Shown: piece after piece, positions 54,857-64,000 of the stretch
Position numbering within the stretch: the first letter of the stretch is position 1
Layout: the number at the start of each line of letters is the position of its first letter
Source: Acidobacteriota bacterium
Lineage (GTDB): Bacteria; Acidobacteriota; Blastocatellia; Chloracidobacteriales; JADJPF01
Assembly: GCA_016213785.1 (NCBI GenBank)
Contig: JACQZQ010000077.1
Coordinates: 62,001-126,000 of the forward strand
Direction: 5' to 3'
DNA length: 64,000 nucleotides
The notes under the pieces: model-generated
Told to the model about the DNA's origin: nothing
The model's input: only the letters and a program-made list of their open reading frames with translations
The model's database searches: none
Made by a program: the position numbers and the translations under genes

Positions 54857-54984
54857 AAAGTTAAATAACTACGTTATTAAAGAAACAAGTTAGGTTATAA
54901 TACAAAGTTAACTCTCTTTGATTAGTATCATTATTAATTTTCATATCTAAGACTAATAAAACAATTTTATTTGGAGGAATTTTT

Positions 54985-55752
54985 ATGGATGTAAACGGCA
55001 GTGTTGCCATTGTTAGTGGAGGCGCTTCTGGTTTAGGGGAAGCTTGTGTTCGTAGATTAGTAGCAGGAGGAGCTAAGGCAGTAATTGTTGATCTTAATGA
55101 GGATCGAGGTAACTCTCTTGCCAGCGAACTTGGTGCAAATACACGTTTTGTTAAAGCCAATGTAGCATCAGCAGAAGACGCTCAAAAGGCTGTAGATACG
55201 GCGACAGAAGCCTTTGGAGGGCTAAATATTTTAATTAATTGTGCTGGCATTGGGGCTGCTCAAAGAGTGCTTGGGAAACAAGGGCCGATGGAGTTATCAC
55301 ATTTTGCTCGTACTATTGAAGTTAATTTAATTGGTACTTTTAATATGATTAGACTTGCAGCCTCAGTAATGTCTAAAAGTGAGCCTAATCAAGCAGGAGA
55401 ACGCGGGGTTATTATTAATACTGCCTCTGTTGCCGCATTTGATGGACAAATTGGTCAAGCCGCTTATTCGGCTTCTAAAGGTGGGGTTGTAGGAATGACT
55501 CTACCTATTGCCAGAGAGTTTGCACGTTTTGGTATTCGTGTAGTAACAATTGCACCTGGTTTATTTGATACACCATTATTAGCAGGGCTACCTGAACCAG
55601 CAAGAATTTCTTTAAGTCAGCAAGTACCTTTCCCATCAAGACTTGGGCGACCAAGCGAATATGGTGCACTCGCTCAACATATTATTGAAAACGAGATGCT
55701 AAATGGCGAAGTAATAAGATTAGATGGCGCAATACGTATGGCTCCACAATAG
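54985..55752 (+). CDS. 3-hydroxyacyl-CoA dehydrogenase-like SDR (HSD17B10-type)
   Basis: A 255-residue short-chain dehydrogenase. [18 protein letters not shown] is the NAD-binding loop, [10 protein letters not shown] and [20 protein letters not shown] carry the catalytic Ser, Tyr and Lys, and [15 protein letters not shown] is typical of the type 2 3-hydroxyacyl-CoA dehydrogenase group. It probably oxidises 3-hydroxyacyl-CoA in fatty-acid or branched-chain breakdown. GGAGGAATTTTT before the ATG is a strong RBS. The penicillin acylase gene follows after 35 bases. Confidence 0.88.
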   Translation: MDVNGSVAIVSGGASGLGEACVRRLVAGGAKAVIVDLNEDRGNSLASELGANTRFVKANVASAEDAQKAVDTATEAFGGLNILINCAGIGAAQRVLGKQGPMELSHFARTIEVNLIGTFNMIRLAASVMSKSEPNQAGERGVIINTASVAAFDGQIGQAAYSASKGGVVGMTLPIAREFARFGIRVVTIAPGLFDTPLLAGLPEPARISLSQQVPFPSRLGRPSEYGALAQHIIENEMLNGEVIRLDGAIRMAPQ

Positions 55753-55787
55753 CCATTATTATTTATTAAGCAATTTGGGAGAAGTTT

Positions 55788-58700
55788 ATGAGAAAATTTA
55801 ATTTATATGTTTCTTTACCAATGGTTTTAATCCTTTGTTTTCACCTATTAATACCATCCATTAGTTTTAGTAAAAGTAAATCCATAGTTAAAAAAAGCCC
55901 TATAGCTAAAAAGTCTTCTGCACAAGTAAAAGAAACTGAGTTTAGCCCACAAGAATTAAAGGGGCTTGCTGCTGATGTTGAAGTAATTGAAGATGAATTA
56001 GGTATTCCACATGTTTTTGCTAAAACAAATGAAGATGTATTTTTTATGCAAGGTGTTTTACATGCTAGAGATAGGTTTTTCCAAATGGATACCCGAAGAC
56101 GTATGTTGGATGGTTCTTTAGCTGAAATTTTAGGCGCAGGGCCAAATAATAGAATCTTAAGGGCTGATTCAACTGCACGTGGTAGCGGGCTTTATCTAGC
56201 GGCTCAAGATTCTCTTGCAAAATATAGCCCCGAGGTTTTGCGCTTCTTAAAAGCTTATGCTAATGGTGTAAACTCTTATTTAGCAAATAATCCATTACCA
56301 GAAGAATATCAACAATTAAAAATCACTAAGGCTAGACCCTGGACAGAACTTGATAGTATTTATGTAGGTAAAGCTTTAGCTGTAAGTCTAGCTTTTGACC
56401 TTATAGACCTACAAACTACCGCAGCCCTAAAGACTTATCAAGACGCAGGCAAAGCACAAGGTTTTGATGGAACTAAATTATTTTTTGATGATATGTTTCG
56501 CCTAGCTCCTTTTGATCCTACATATGTAATTCCTGATGCTTTAGGACAAAAACCTTCATCGACTCAAGAAGGTGTTGCAGTTCCATTAGAAGGGCAAGAA
56601 GAAAATGAAGAAGTACAACTTCAACGCAAACAATGGGGAGAATATTTAGAAAAAACCATACATCCTAGTATTTATAGTATGGCTCAAAACTATCTTGAAG
56701 CCGCTAAAGAATCTCCTTTATTTGCTAATGCAGTTAAACCAAGAGAACAACGTAATGGAAGTAACTGGTTTATTTTAAGTGGTAAAGTAACTGAGTCTGG
56801 CGCTCCAATGATTACAGGAGATCAGCACTTTGATCTAGAAAATGCACCTACTTGGTATCAAATACAATTAAATGTAACACCTACAAGTAATGCTGAGCCA
56901 CCTCTTAATGTTACTGGTGTTAGTGTTTGTGGTGCTCCAGGTGTAGCACTTGGGTTTAATGATAATTTAGCTTGGCAGGCTACAATTACAGTTTTTGATT
57001 TTACTGATGTCTATCAAGATAAAATTGAACTTCAACTAGGCCCAAACCCTATTGTTATTCTTAACAATGGTAAAAAACAGCAAGTTATCTTAAGGAATGA
57101 AACTTTTAAGGTTAATCAAATTGCTGATGGTAAAACAGATAATCTAGTAGATGTCCCTAAAGGTACAGTTCAAGATCAATTTGGTCGAGTTCCATTCCGT
57201 AATAACGGGCCGATTATCGGACTTGATTTTCAAAACTCAGTTGCAATGGTAGTTCAACAAGTAGGTTTTGGGCCAACTCAAGAAATACAAGCATTTTTAG
57301 AACTAGATCGTGCTAAAACTCTAAAAGACTTTGAAAAGGGGTTGCAAAAACTAGGCGGGGCTTCGGTAAATATGGGAGTTGTGACTACTAAGGGCGAAGT
57401 TGCTTATTACACTACAGGAGAACTGCCTTTAAGATCAGATTTAGAAAAAGGTGCTGTTAGTGGCGTGCCTCCTTCATTTATTCGTGATGGTAGTGGTGCT
57501 AATGATTGGCAACCACTACGCAAAAAGCAAAAATTCCAAACTCTACCAACAGAGATTTTACCCTTTAAGGAAATGCCAAAAGTTATTAATCCTCCAACAG
57601 GGTTTGTAGTTTCTGCTAATAATGACCCTACAGGAGATACAGGTGATAATAATTCAGTAAATACTAAGCGTAAAAATGGTAAGAGTATTCTTTACCTTAG
57701 CTCATTTTACGCTAGTGGGCTTAGAGCTTCACAGTTAACAAGCCAAATTAAAGCAGCTATTGCCAGCAATAAAAAGATTAGTGTTGATATGGCAAGACGT
57801 TTTCAAGCAGCAGGTAAAATGCGAGATGCAGAACTCTTTTTACCTTTTATAAGACAAGCTTTTGATAATGCCCGCAAAGCAGATGCTCCTATTGCCCTTT
57901 CTACTTTAGCAGGTGATTTAAGAGTTAAAGAAGCTATGGATCGCTTTAACAAGTGGGATTTGACCACTCCAACAGGGCTTCGCAATGGCTATGATAGTTT
58001 TGTACCATTTAATCAAGTTGACCCAACAGACGAGCAAATAAATAATAGTGCCTGTAGCACTATTTATAGTATATGGCGCTCTCAAATGGTGCGAAATGTA
58101 CTAGATGCTCCGCTTGCACCTAAAGGGTTGGTTGGGGTAGATGGCAATTTTGGTCAAACAGCAATTGCTGCTTTATTTAATTTGCTAAGCACTTTTCCAA
58201 CTAAAAAAGGTGTAGGGGCTTCTGGAATTTCTTTCTTTACAGTGCCAGAACTTGCTGGTCAATCTCCTGAAGCGCAACGTGATTTTATTCTTTTACGTAG
58301 CTTAAAAGATGGGCTTGATGAACTTGCAGGGCCAAACTTTACACTTGCTTATAGTAATTCACAAAAACTAAGTGATTATCGTTGGGGCAAAATTCATAGA
58401 CTTTTTATTCCACATATACTTGGCGTAGACTTTTCTCTACCTTCTAATACTGGTAATTTCCAATCTCCTTTCCCAGGACTTTATGGGCTGCCTAGAGATG
58501 GTGGTTATGAAGTACCAAATGCTTGTAGTCATCCAATTAGAGCTAAAAATCAAGATGACTTTATGTTTAACCATAGCCCTACACATCGATTTACTGCTGT
58601 TACTAAACCTAGTGGAGTTGAAGTAGTTGATGCATTACCTGGTGGTCAAAGCGGTGATAGAAAGAGCAAATTCTATGATAATCAACTCTCGCTTTGGTTA

Positions 58701-58796
58701 ACTGCTGATGTAAAACCATTACTCTCTGATAAAAAACAATTAATGGCTACTCAACCTGAGAGAGTATTAATATTTACCCCAGCAAAAGAAAAATAA
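55788..58796 (+). CDS. Penicillin acylase-family amidase
   Basis: A 1002-residue Ntn-hydrolase precursor. A signal peptide (about 1-29) points to the periplasm. The alpha part has the family motif VLHARDRFFQMDTRRRMLDG. Autocleavage should occur in RNGSNWFILSG, freeing Ser325 as the beta-subunit N-terminal nucleophile. The conserved Asn is in VVSANNDPTGD. The Lys/Ser-rich piece at 29-50 is unusual. Family members hydrolyse amides such as acyl-homoserine lactones or beta-lactam side chains; the natural substrate here is unknown. Longer than most members (about 800). Confidence 0.9.
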   Translation: MRKFNLYVSLPMVLILCFHLLIPSISFSKSKSIVKKSPIAKKSSAQVKETEFSPQELKGLAADVEVIEDELGIPHVFAKTNEDVFFMQGVLHARDRFFQMDTRRRMLDGSLAEILGAGPNNRILRADSTARGSGLYLAAQDSLAKYSPEVLRFLKAYANGVNSYLANNPLPEEYQQLKITKARPWTELDSIYVGKALAVSLAFDLIDLQTTAALKTYQDAGKAQGFDGTKLFFDDMFRLAPFDPTYVIPDALGQKPSSTQEGVAVPLEGQEENEEVQLQRKQWGEYLEKTIHPSIYSMAQNYLEAAKESPLFANAVKPREQRNGSNWFILSGKVTESGAPMITGDQHFDLENAPTWYQIQLNVTPTSNAEPPLNVTGVSVCGAPGVALGFNDNLAWQATITVFDFTDVYQDKIELQLGPNPIVILNNGKKQQVILRNETFKVNQIADGKTDNLVDVPKGTVQDQFGRVPFRNNGPIIGLDFQNSVAMVVQQVGFGPTQEIQAFLELDRAKTLKDFEKGLQKLGGASVNMGVVTTKGEVAYYTTGELPLRSDLEKGAVSGVPPSFIRDGSGANDWQPLRKKQKFQTLPTEILPFKEMPKVINPPTGFVVSANNDPTGDTGDNNSVNTKRKNGKSILYLSSFYASGLRASQLTSQIKAAIASNKKISVDMARRFQAAGKMRDAELFLPFIRQAFDNARKADAPIALSTLAGDLRVKEAMDRFNKWDLTTPTGLRNGYDSFVPFNQVDPTDEQINNSACSTIYSIWRSQMVRNVLDAPLAPKGLVGVDGNFGQTAIAALFNLLSTFPTKKGVGASGISFFTVPELAGQSPEAQRDFILLRSLKDGLDELAGPNFTLAYSNSQKLSDYRWGKIHRLFIPHILGVDFSLPSNTGNFQSPFPGLYGLPRDGGYEVPNACSHPIRAKNQDDFMFNHSPTHRFTAVTKPSGVEVVDALPGGQSGDRKSKFYDNQLSLWLTADVKPLLSDKKQLMATQPERVLIFTPAKEK

Positions 58797-58830
58797 TCTA
58801 GACGTTTGAGAATTTGTTGAAATAGGTTAA

Positions 58831-58871
58831 TTTATAGGGTATAAAAGAAAAATTCTTTTATACCCTATAAA
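58831..58871 (+). terminator. Long perfect hairpin terminator
   Basis: A perfect 19-bp stem TTTATAGGGTATAAAAGAA and its complement, loop AAA, followed by AATTTTAGAGTTTTA. It lies 34 bases past the penicillin acylase stop. Confidence 0.8.
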
Positions 58872-58956
58872 AATTTTAGAGTTTTATTTGTTTTCTAGTC
58901 ATAAAATTACCTATAATATTTTTATCTAATCCCTATCTTTAATTTAGAAAAAACTC

Positions 58957-61689
58957 ATGAAAATATGTTCGACTTGTGGGAGACAATATCGCAACCGTAT
59001 TAGGCATTGCCCTATGGATGGCACACCACTTTTGGTAATGCTAGAAGAGGATACTAACCCGCCTAAACCCCCACCATCTATTGAAACTTATTCTACTCAA
59101 CTCACACTGGAAAATAATCTGCCTATAACAACAGAAACCCAAAAAACAGATGATGTATTAAAAGAACCTTATAAAACAGAAAGCCAACTAGATAGAACAG
59201 ATAGAACACACCAAGATATTCTTGAATATGACTCAAGTACAGAAGTTAGTAACACCCCTATTAATATTACTAGTGAAGATTTATCAGGACGTATATTAAA
59301 TAATACATATAGATTAGAGTGTAAAATTGGTCATGGTGGGATGGGTGCGGTTTATAAAGCTACACACTTAAAAATAGGGGACTCTGTAGCAATTAAGTTT
59401 ATTGCCGAAGAAATGGCTAATAATAAAGTCTTAGTAGCACGCTTTCAACGCGAGGCTTTAGCCGCCCGTAAAATTGCCCATCCTGATGCTGTAACAGTTT
59501 ATGAAATGAATGAAACAGAAGAGGGTTTATTATTTATTGTAATGCAGTATGTTGAAGGAGAACGCTTTGACGCTTATTTAACTAGAGTAGGTCAACTTAC
59601 TCCCCGTCGAGTCCTTCAACACGTTAGGTGTATTGTTGATGTTTTAGACGCTGCTCATAGCGCAGGTATTGTTCATCGTGACTTAAAGCCTTCTAACTTG
59701 ATGCTTTATAAAAATCCTCGTGGTGAAGAGAGAATAAAGGTTTTAGATTTTGGTATTGCTAAATTTATTACTCTAGGCGAAGACTTAGAACAAGTTGCTC
59801 ATTTAACTCAACAAGGTGATATTTTTGGTTCTCCTTATTATATGTCCCCTGAACAAGCCTTTGGAATGAGTGCTGATATTAGAAGTGATATTTATAGCCT
59901 TGGTGTTATTACTTATCAGATGATTACTGGAAGGCTCCCCTTTGAAGGAAAAAGCGGTAGAGAAGTAATTGATAAACTTGTTTCTCAGACTCCTGAGCCT
60001 CCTTCAAATTTTATAGACTCAGAAATAGATTTTGACTCTGTTTTATTAAAAGCTTTAGCTAAAGAAGCTAATGACCGTCATAGTAAGGCAACAGACTTTC
60101 TTGCTGATCTAGAAGAACAATTTACTATGCTTAGTGATGCAGGACTTTGGAGAGAGCGTAGCTTGCCTAATGCTTTATCTACAACTAATTTTGGTCAAGT
60201 AAATATCTCTGTTACTCCTTCCTTAGAAACTACAGAATATAGTATACAGAATGCTACTAATTTACTTCCTATTGCAGGTGCAACTAGTAAATTAGTAGAA
60301 CCTAATGTTAGTGATAGAATTTCTTTAGCTATATTGCCTTTAAGATGTCTTTCTGCTGATGAACAAACACAGGTTTTAAGTGTAGGACTGGCTGATACTT
60401 TAATTACAGAACTATCTATAGTTCGCAGTCTAGTCGTTCGACCAACTCGTGCTGTTCTTAAGTATGAAAATATGGACATTGATCTAATTGCTATTAGTAA
60501 ACAACTAGAAGTGCAATTTATCTTAGATGGCTCAGTTCAAAGTTTTAGCAAAAGAGTTAGAGTGGCTTTTAGACTAGTTGATACTATAGAAAATAAAGAT
60601 ATTTGGAGCGATCGCTTTGAGCTAATTGGCGAAGATCCTTTTATTATCCAAGATAGAGTAGCAAAAAGAATTGTAGAGAGCTTAAGAATCAACCTGACAG
60701 ATTATGAAAAAGAAAAGCTTTCTTATATTCCACAATCCTTAAGTAGCGATGCACAGCAATATTATATACGTGGCCGACATTTCTTTGAGTGTGCTGTAGA
60801 GCGTCAAGACATGGAAATGGCAATGCGTATGTTTGAATGTGCAATAAAAATAGATAATCATTTTGCACGTGCTTATAATGGTTTAGCTCAATGTCACTAT
60901 ATTTTTCAAACAGGTTATGATGATAGCTCAGATCATATTTCAGTAGCAGAGTTAAATTGTCGTCAAGCACTAGATATTGACCCTACACTAGCCGATGCTT
61001 ATGCTACTTTAGCTAGCATTTATATGGATATGGGACAACGTTCAGAGGTCTTAGACTTAATTGCTAAGGCTCAAGCTATTTCACCTAATAATTTAGAAGC
61101 TAACATGTGTTTAGGTTGGTACTATCGTTCTATAGGACAACAAGAAAAATCCTTAAATGCTTATCGTAGAGCAATGCGCGAAGATCCTACATATTGGCGC
61201 TGTTATTGGGGAATATGTTCGGCTTATCTTTATCAAGGAATGTTTGATGATGCTGAAAAAGTGATTGATACTTACTTAAAGAGTCTAGATCCTCGTCATC
61301 CTGTAATTTTATTTCTTAAAGGAACAATTCAAGTTTATAAGGGTAAACTTAGTGAAACAGAGACTTTAGGAATAAAACTAAAACGAGCATTACCAGATCT
61401 TCCTTGTGGAGATATACTTTTAGCTCAAATAAGTGCAATTAAACAAAACCCAATACAGGTTAATAATTATTTAAAATCTATTACTAGGCGTTTTGGCCCT
61501 AAGGAAGAACTCTATTATTGGTATGCACAGATTTATGCCCGTTGTGGTCAGGTTACTAATGCTTTAGAGTATCTAAGAAAATCTATTAATCAAGGCAATA
61601 AAAATTTTCTTTGGTTCCAACGTGACCCAGCACTTGATAATATTAAGAACTTAACTGTTTTTAAACAGTTGATAAATGATCATTTTTAA
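58957..61689 (+). CDS. Ser/Thr protein kinase with zinc ribbon, TolB-like domain and TPRs
   Basis: A 910-residue cytosolic protein. A zinc-ribbon-like N-terminus (Cys 4, 7 and 18; the fourth ligand is not Cys) is followed by a linker. The kinase lies at about 115-390: GHGGMGAVYKA at 124, VAIKFI, VHRDLKPSNLML at about 240, DFGIAKFI and SPEQ. Then come a TolB/FlgO-like alpha/beta domain (about 455-590; ISLAILPLRCLSADEQTQ, FILDGSVQ) and TPR repeats (about 600-905). This is the layout of many acidobacterial and myxobacterial kinases, where the TolB-like part replaces a DNA-binding or cyclase domain. No membrane helix. Targets unknown. Confidence 0.9.
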   Translation: MKICSTCGRQYRNRIRHCPMDGTPLLVMLEEDTNPPKPPPSIETYSTQLTLENNLPITTETQKTDDVLKEPYKTESQLDRTDRTHQDILEYDSSTEVSNTPINITSEDLSGRILNNTYRLECKIGHGGMGAVYKATHLKIGDSVAIKFIAEEMANNKVLVARFQREALAARKIAHPDAVTVYEMNETEEGLLFIVMQYVEGERFDAYLTRVGQLTPRRVLQHVRCIVDVLDAAHSAGIVHRDLKPSNLMLYKNPRGEERIKVLDFGIAKFITLGEDLEQVAHLTQQGDIFGSPYYMSPEQAFGMSADIRSDIYSLGVITYQMITGRLPFEGKSGREVIDKLVSQTPEPPSNFIDSEIDFDSVLLKALAKEANDRHSKATDFLADLEEQFTMLSDAGLWRERSLPNALSTTNFGQVNISVTPSLETTEYSIQNATNLLPIAGATSKLVEPNVSDRISLAILPLRCLSADEQTQVLSVGLADTLITELSIVRSLVVRPTRAVLKYENMDIDLIAISKQLEVQFILDGSVQSFSKRVRVAFRLVDTIENKDIWSDRFELIGEDPFIIQDRVAKRIVESLRINLTDYEKEKLSYIPQSLSSDAQQYYIRGRHFFECAVERQDMEMAMRMFECAIKIDNHFARAYNGLAQCHYIFQTGYDDSSDHISVAELNCRQALDIDPTLADAYATLASIYMDMGQRSEVLDLIAKAQAISPNNLEANMCLGWYYRSIGQQEKSLNAYRRAMREDPTYWRCYWGICSAYLYQGMFDDAEKVIDTYLKSLDPRHPVILFLKGTIQVYKGKLSETETLGIKLKRALPDLPCGDILLAQISAIKQNPIQVNNYLKSITRRFGPKEELYYWYAQIYARCGQVTNALEYLRKSINQGNKNFLWFQRDPALDNIKNLTVFKQLINDHF

Positions 61690-61794
61690 GCCCCAACACT
61701 TTAATAATTTAATAATTTTTTATCTGCAAGATTTTTAACTCCAACCCTGCCCTTCAAAAACTAAAAGGCTAGGATTAAAAAGGCTTTAAAATTT

Positions 61795-62607
61795 ATGTCA
61801 TTATCATTTGACTTAGAAAAAATTGTTAATCGATTTTTAGTTTTAACTGATAATCCTGAAATCTGGGCGCAAGCCTTACGAGCAATTACTCTACATATGC
61901 TTTCTGCTTATGCTCCAAATATTTTTAAGCAATTCCAACTAGATAACATATTAAATAATACTTTAGAAAATATCAAAGAAACCAAAATAGAACTTTCCTT
62001 AGATTTATCACCTTTAGAAGGTATGTCAATAATCGATATTTGGTATATTTTAAGAGAAAGAAATTTTATTTGCCCTTCCCCAAATAAAGAAATACTTAAA
62101 GCTTATCTAGATGATTTGCTACTAAAACAAGGTGAAATAAAATATGCTTGGTTACTCGGTGAAATGGCCTATTTAATAGGATTAGATGTTAGAGTAGATC
62201 TCTTAAAAAGAGATTATATATTCTTTAAAGAGCATTTAAGTAATATGGATTACGTTTACTGGTTAACACATAAATTCTTAATAGGAACAAGATATCTACA
62301 GCGTTCTTTACCTTCATTTGGTTTTAGTAGCCTTATAACAGAACTTTTATCTACAGTTCCTTGGATTATTGAAGAAGGAAGTTTAGATTTAGCGGCTGAA
62401 GTAGCAATATGCTTAAATTTATCTCAAAAAACTAACACTTTAGAATATAAGTCTTTGATTAGAATGCTAGTTGATAATATAGCCAAAGATGGTACGGTAA
62501 TAGACCCATTATTAGAAGATACTACCTATAGTATTGCTCATACAACGGCTGCTGCAATGATTGCGCTAGCTGCCGTAAATTCATCTTCCCCCCACGATAT
62601 TTCGTAG
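61795..62607 (+). CDS. Helical protein of unknown function (possibly DUF6895-like)
   Basis: A 270-residue protein, all helical by eye, with no signal peptide. The stretch MDYVYWLTHKFLIGTRYLQR loosely recalls the THxxFY motif of DUF6895-type proteins, and the end has DTTYSIAHTTAAAMIAL as in helical-repeat cyclase-like folds. I cannot name a function. The stop TAG lies in the first of two tandem 18-base copies (62592-62627). No clear partner; the STAS gene starts 160 bases later. Confidence 0.5.
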   Translation: MSLSFDLEKIVNRFLVLTDNPEIWAQALRAITLHMLSAYAPNIFKQFQLDNILNNTLENIKETKIELSLDLSPLEGMSIIDIWYILRERNFICPSPNKEILKAYLDDLLLKQGEIKYAWLLGEMAYLIGLDVRVDLLKRDYIFFKEHLSNMDYVYWLTHKFLIGTRYLQRSLPSFGFSSLITELLSTVPWIIEEGSLDLAAEVAICLNLSQKTNTLEYKSLIRMLVDNIAKDGTVIDPLLEDTTYSIAHTTAAAMIALAAVNSSSPHDIS

Positions 62608-62627
62608 CTCCACGATATTTCATAGCT
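62592..62627 (+). repeat. Tandem 18-base duplication over a stop codon
   Basis: CCACGATATTTCGTAGCT at 62592-62609 is followed directly by a copy with one change (G to A). The first copy holds the stop codon of the upstream gene; the second repeats a TAG in the same phase. Confidence 0.85.
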
Positions 62628-62766
62628 AAATTTTTAAGTTTTATATTTCTAGAATAACCTCTAAGAGACTTAACTATTTTATTTTCAATATATTAGTAAA
62701 AATAAACTAAAAATTTGTTTATGGCATAACCATTGCTATATAAATATGTGCAAAGAGAGGTAAGAA

Positions 62767-63036
62767 ATGTTAAGAGTGTCAGAAATAAAAAGTAGTTCCA
62801 GTAAAGTCATTTTCCAACTAGAAGGAAAAATTACAAGCACCTGGGTTAATGAATTAATTAAAGAGTGCAACAATGTTTTAACTACTAAACGCGAAATCAT
62901 TCTTGACCTTGCTAGTGTTTCTTATATCGATGAACAAGGCATTTACGCTCTTAAATCTTTACAAAAAGAAAAAGTAAAACTCATTAACTGCTCTTTATTT
63001 CTCTCTCTGCTATTAACAGAACTTGTTGATAATTAA
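62767..63036 (+). CDS. STAS-domain protein (anti-sigma-factor antagonist-like)
   Basis: An 89-residue single STAS domain: VIFQLEGKITSTWVNELIKE and ILDLASVSYIDEQGIYAL. In true anti-anti-sigma factors the loop reads DSSG with a phosphorylated Ser; here it is DEQG, so phosphorylation control is unlikely. No anti-sigma kinase adjoins. Could be a scaffold or partner for a protein elsewhere. AGAGAGGTAAGAA supplies the RBS. Confidence 0.75.
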   Translation: MLRVSEIKSSSSKVIFQLEGKITSTWVNELIKECNNVLTTKREIILDLASVSYIDEQGIYALKSLQKEKVKLINCSLFLSLLLTELVDN

Positions 63037-63071
63037 TAAGTTCTGAGACTTCAACAAAATGAAAGGTTTTT

Positions 63072-63605
63072 ATGTCACAGACTAGTTTTACAGACAAGAT
63101 AGCAAATATTTATAATAGCTATACAAACATACTTAGTTATTTGTCTAGCCCACTTATTTTAAGTTTAAGACTTTTTTGGGGATGGCAGTTTTTCCTTACT
63201 GGCAAGGGAAAGCTTATGAATCTAGATAAGACTACAGAGTTTTTTTCAAGCCTTAATATCCCTATGCCAGAACTTAATGCAATGATGGCAGGCTCTATTG
63301 AATGTTTTGGCGGCTTACTTTTAATGTTAGGCTTAGGCTCTCGTCTAATTAGTTTTCCTCTAGCTTCAACAATGATTGTGGCTTATATGACAGCACATAT
63401 TGAAGAGGTAAAAAATATTTATACTAACCCTGATGCTTTTATTACTGCTGACCCTTTTCTTTTCCTTTTAACTTCCATAATAGTTTTAGTTTTTGGCGGT
63501 GGTTTCTTTTCTCTGGATACTGTTATAGGTAAGTTTTTTAGTAAACCTACTGACATAGAAGATAATAAAATCTCTGCTCTTAACCCATCAAAAGCCGTCG
63601 TGTAG
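63072..63605 (+). CDS. DoxX-family membrane protein
   Basis: A 177-residue protein with four predicted helices. The DoxX pattern is clear: LRLFWGWQFFLTGKGKLMNL, then the conserved AGSIECFGGLLLMLGL with E-x-x-G-G, and a later helix pair. DoxX proteins are linked to quinone or thiosulfate redox in some species. The next gene is an NDH-2-like flavoprotein 84 bases on, which supports a redox role at the membrane. A weaker paralogue is at 16393. Confidence 0.85.
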   Translation: MSQTSFTDKIANIYNSYTNILSYLSSPLILSLRLFWGWQFFLTGKGKLMNLDKTTEFFSSLNIPMPELNAMMAGSIECFGGLLLMLGLGSRLISFPLASTMIVAYMTAHIEEVKNIYTNPDAFITADPFLFLLTSIIVLVFGGGFFSLDTVIGKFFSKPTDIEDNKISALNPSKAVV

Positions 63606-63689
63606 TTTAATCTAGCCTCTAAGCCTAACAATTTGTTTTTTAATTAACAGTAAATAACACAATAATTTATCTTATAAGGATGAGCATTT

Positions 63690-64000
63690 ATGACTACAAG
63701 TAGAATAGTAATCATTGGTGGAGGTTTTGCTGGTATTAAATGTGCAAGCACACTTCGTAAGCAATTACCTAAAAATATTTTTGAGATAGTACTTTTTAAT
63801 AAAGAAAACCATATGGTCTTTCATCCCCTTTTAGCCGAAGTTGTTGGAGCATCTCTAAGCCCAGAAGATGTAATAGCACCACTTAGACAAATGTTACCAG
63901 GAGTACATTGCCGTACAGAAGATGTACGTAATATAGATTTAAGTCAAAATAGGATTGAATATGAAGGCTATGATTCTTCTACAAGATATTTATCTTATGA
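63690..64000 (+). CDS. NDH-2-like NAD(P)/FAD oxidoreductase (partial, runs off the right edge)
   Basis: The first 103 codons of a flavoprotein. IVIIGGGFAGIKCASTLRK is the FAD-binding GxGxxG loop. Next come the NDH-2-type stretch HMVFHPLLAEVVGASLSPED and APLRQMLPG. Full-length relatives have about 400-450 residues and pass electrons from NADH to quinone without pumping protons. The start ATG has AAGGATGAG upstream. It follows DoxX on the same strand. The C-terminal membrane-binding part is outside the window, so the electron acceptor cannot be checked. Confidence 0.85.
   Translation, partial: MTTSRIVIIGGGFAGIKCASTLRKQLPKNIFEIVLFNKENHMVFHPLLAEVVGASLSPEDVIAPLRQMLPGVHCRTEDVRNIDLSQNRIEYEGYDSSTRYLSY

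Overview
The window is one stretch of AT-rich Gram-negative chromosome (about one third G+C by eye), cut only at its right edge, where an NDH-2-like gene runs out. The gene set points to an Acidobacteriota, most likely of the Blastocatellia type. The signs are an ADOP-type FtsX/MacB permease, a TonB receptor with an N-terminal carboxypeptidase-regulatory-like domain, LpxD (lipid A, hence an outer membrane), four eukaryote-like Ser/Thr kinases, AAA_35/WD40/FGE-fold fusions, a long BNR-repeat hydrolase-like protein and a non-flagellar type III secretion SctV. The taxonomy is an inference from gene families; no rRNA or tRNA was found.

Layout. 1-273 is a palindromic repeat cluster. 274-6783 (minus) holds a GGCT-like protein, a zinc-ribbon membrane protein, and the housekeeping operon tsaB-rimI-aroC-def-fmt-accA ending in a hairpin. 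6922-8995 (plus) holds an Rpn-family nuclease and lpxD. A cobalamin riboswitch at about 9010-9170 controls a TonB-dependent receptor. A palindrome array separates this from a minus block: phosphatase, ADOP permease, a Ser/Thr kinase fused to a macro domain, and DoxX. 17516-24383 (plus) is a small type-III-secretion-like island: an internally duplicated Asn/Gln-rich protein, a membrane kinase, an LcrH/SycD-like TPR protein, and SctV. It has a good sigma-54-like site upstream.

24422-28500 (minus) is a lipid/acyl-CoA operon with two thiolase-fold proteins that lack the usual nucleophile Cys, two DUF35 proteins and an embedded nucleotidyltransferase. 28670-32131 is a TPR-CHAT protein. 32429-41896 (plus) holds a J-domain-like/TPR protein, a Tat-exported molybdopterin oxidoreductase, and a two-gene module. 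That module is a kinase-AAA_35 protein followed by AAA_35-TM-14xWD40-jelly-roll-FGE-fold. 41984-54012 holds a DinB-like protein, a zinc-finger/TPR membrane protein, secreted proteins, an SDR, a BNR protein, a peptidase MA-like protein, DUF3047 and thyA-folA. 54207-64000 (plus) holds a peroxiredoxin-like protein, a 3-hydroxyacyl-CoA dehydrogenase-like SDR, a penicillin acylase, a kinase-TolB-like-TPR protein, an unknown protein, a STAS protein, DoxX and the partial NDH-2-like gene.

How it fits together. Housekeeping operons alternate with signalling genes built from kinase, TPR, WD40, STAND-like ATPase, CHAT and macro modules. The strongest candidates for new biology are (i) the isolated SctV/chaperone-like/kinase island, (ii) the AAA_35 pair with a C-terminal FGE fold whose last 130 bases change base composition, (iii) the kinase-macro fusion, and (iv) the Cys-less thiolase/DUF35 operon. 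Three intergenic palindromes at distant sites share a core with compensatory stem changes, which suggests a dispersed REP-like family.
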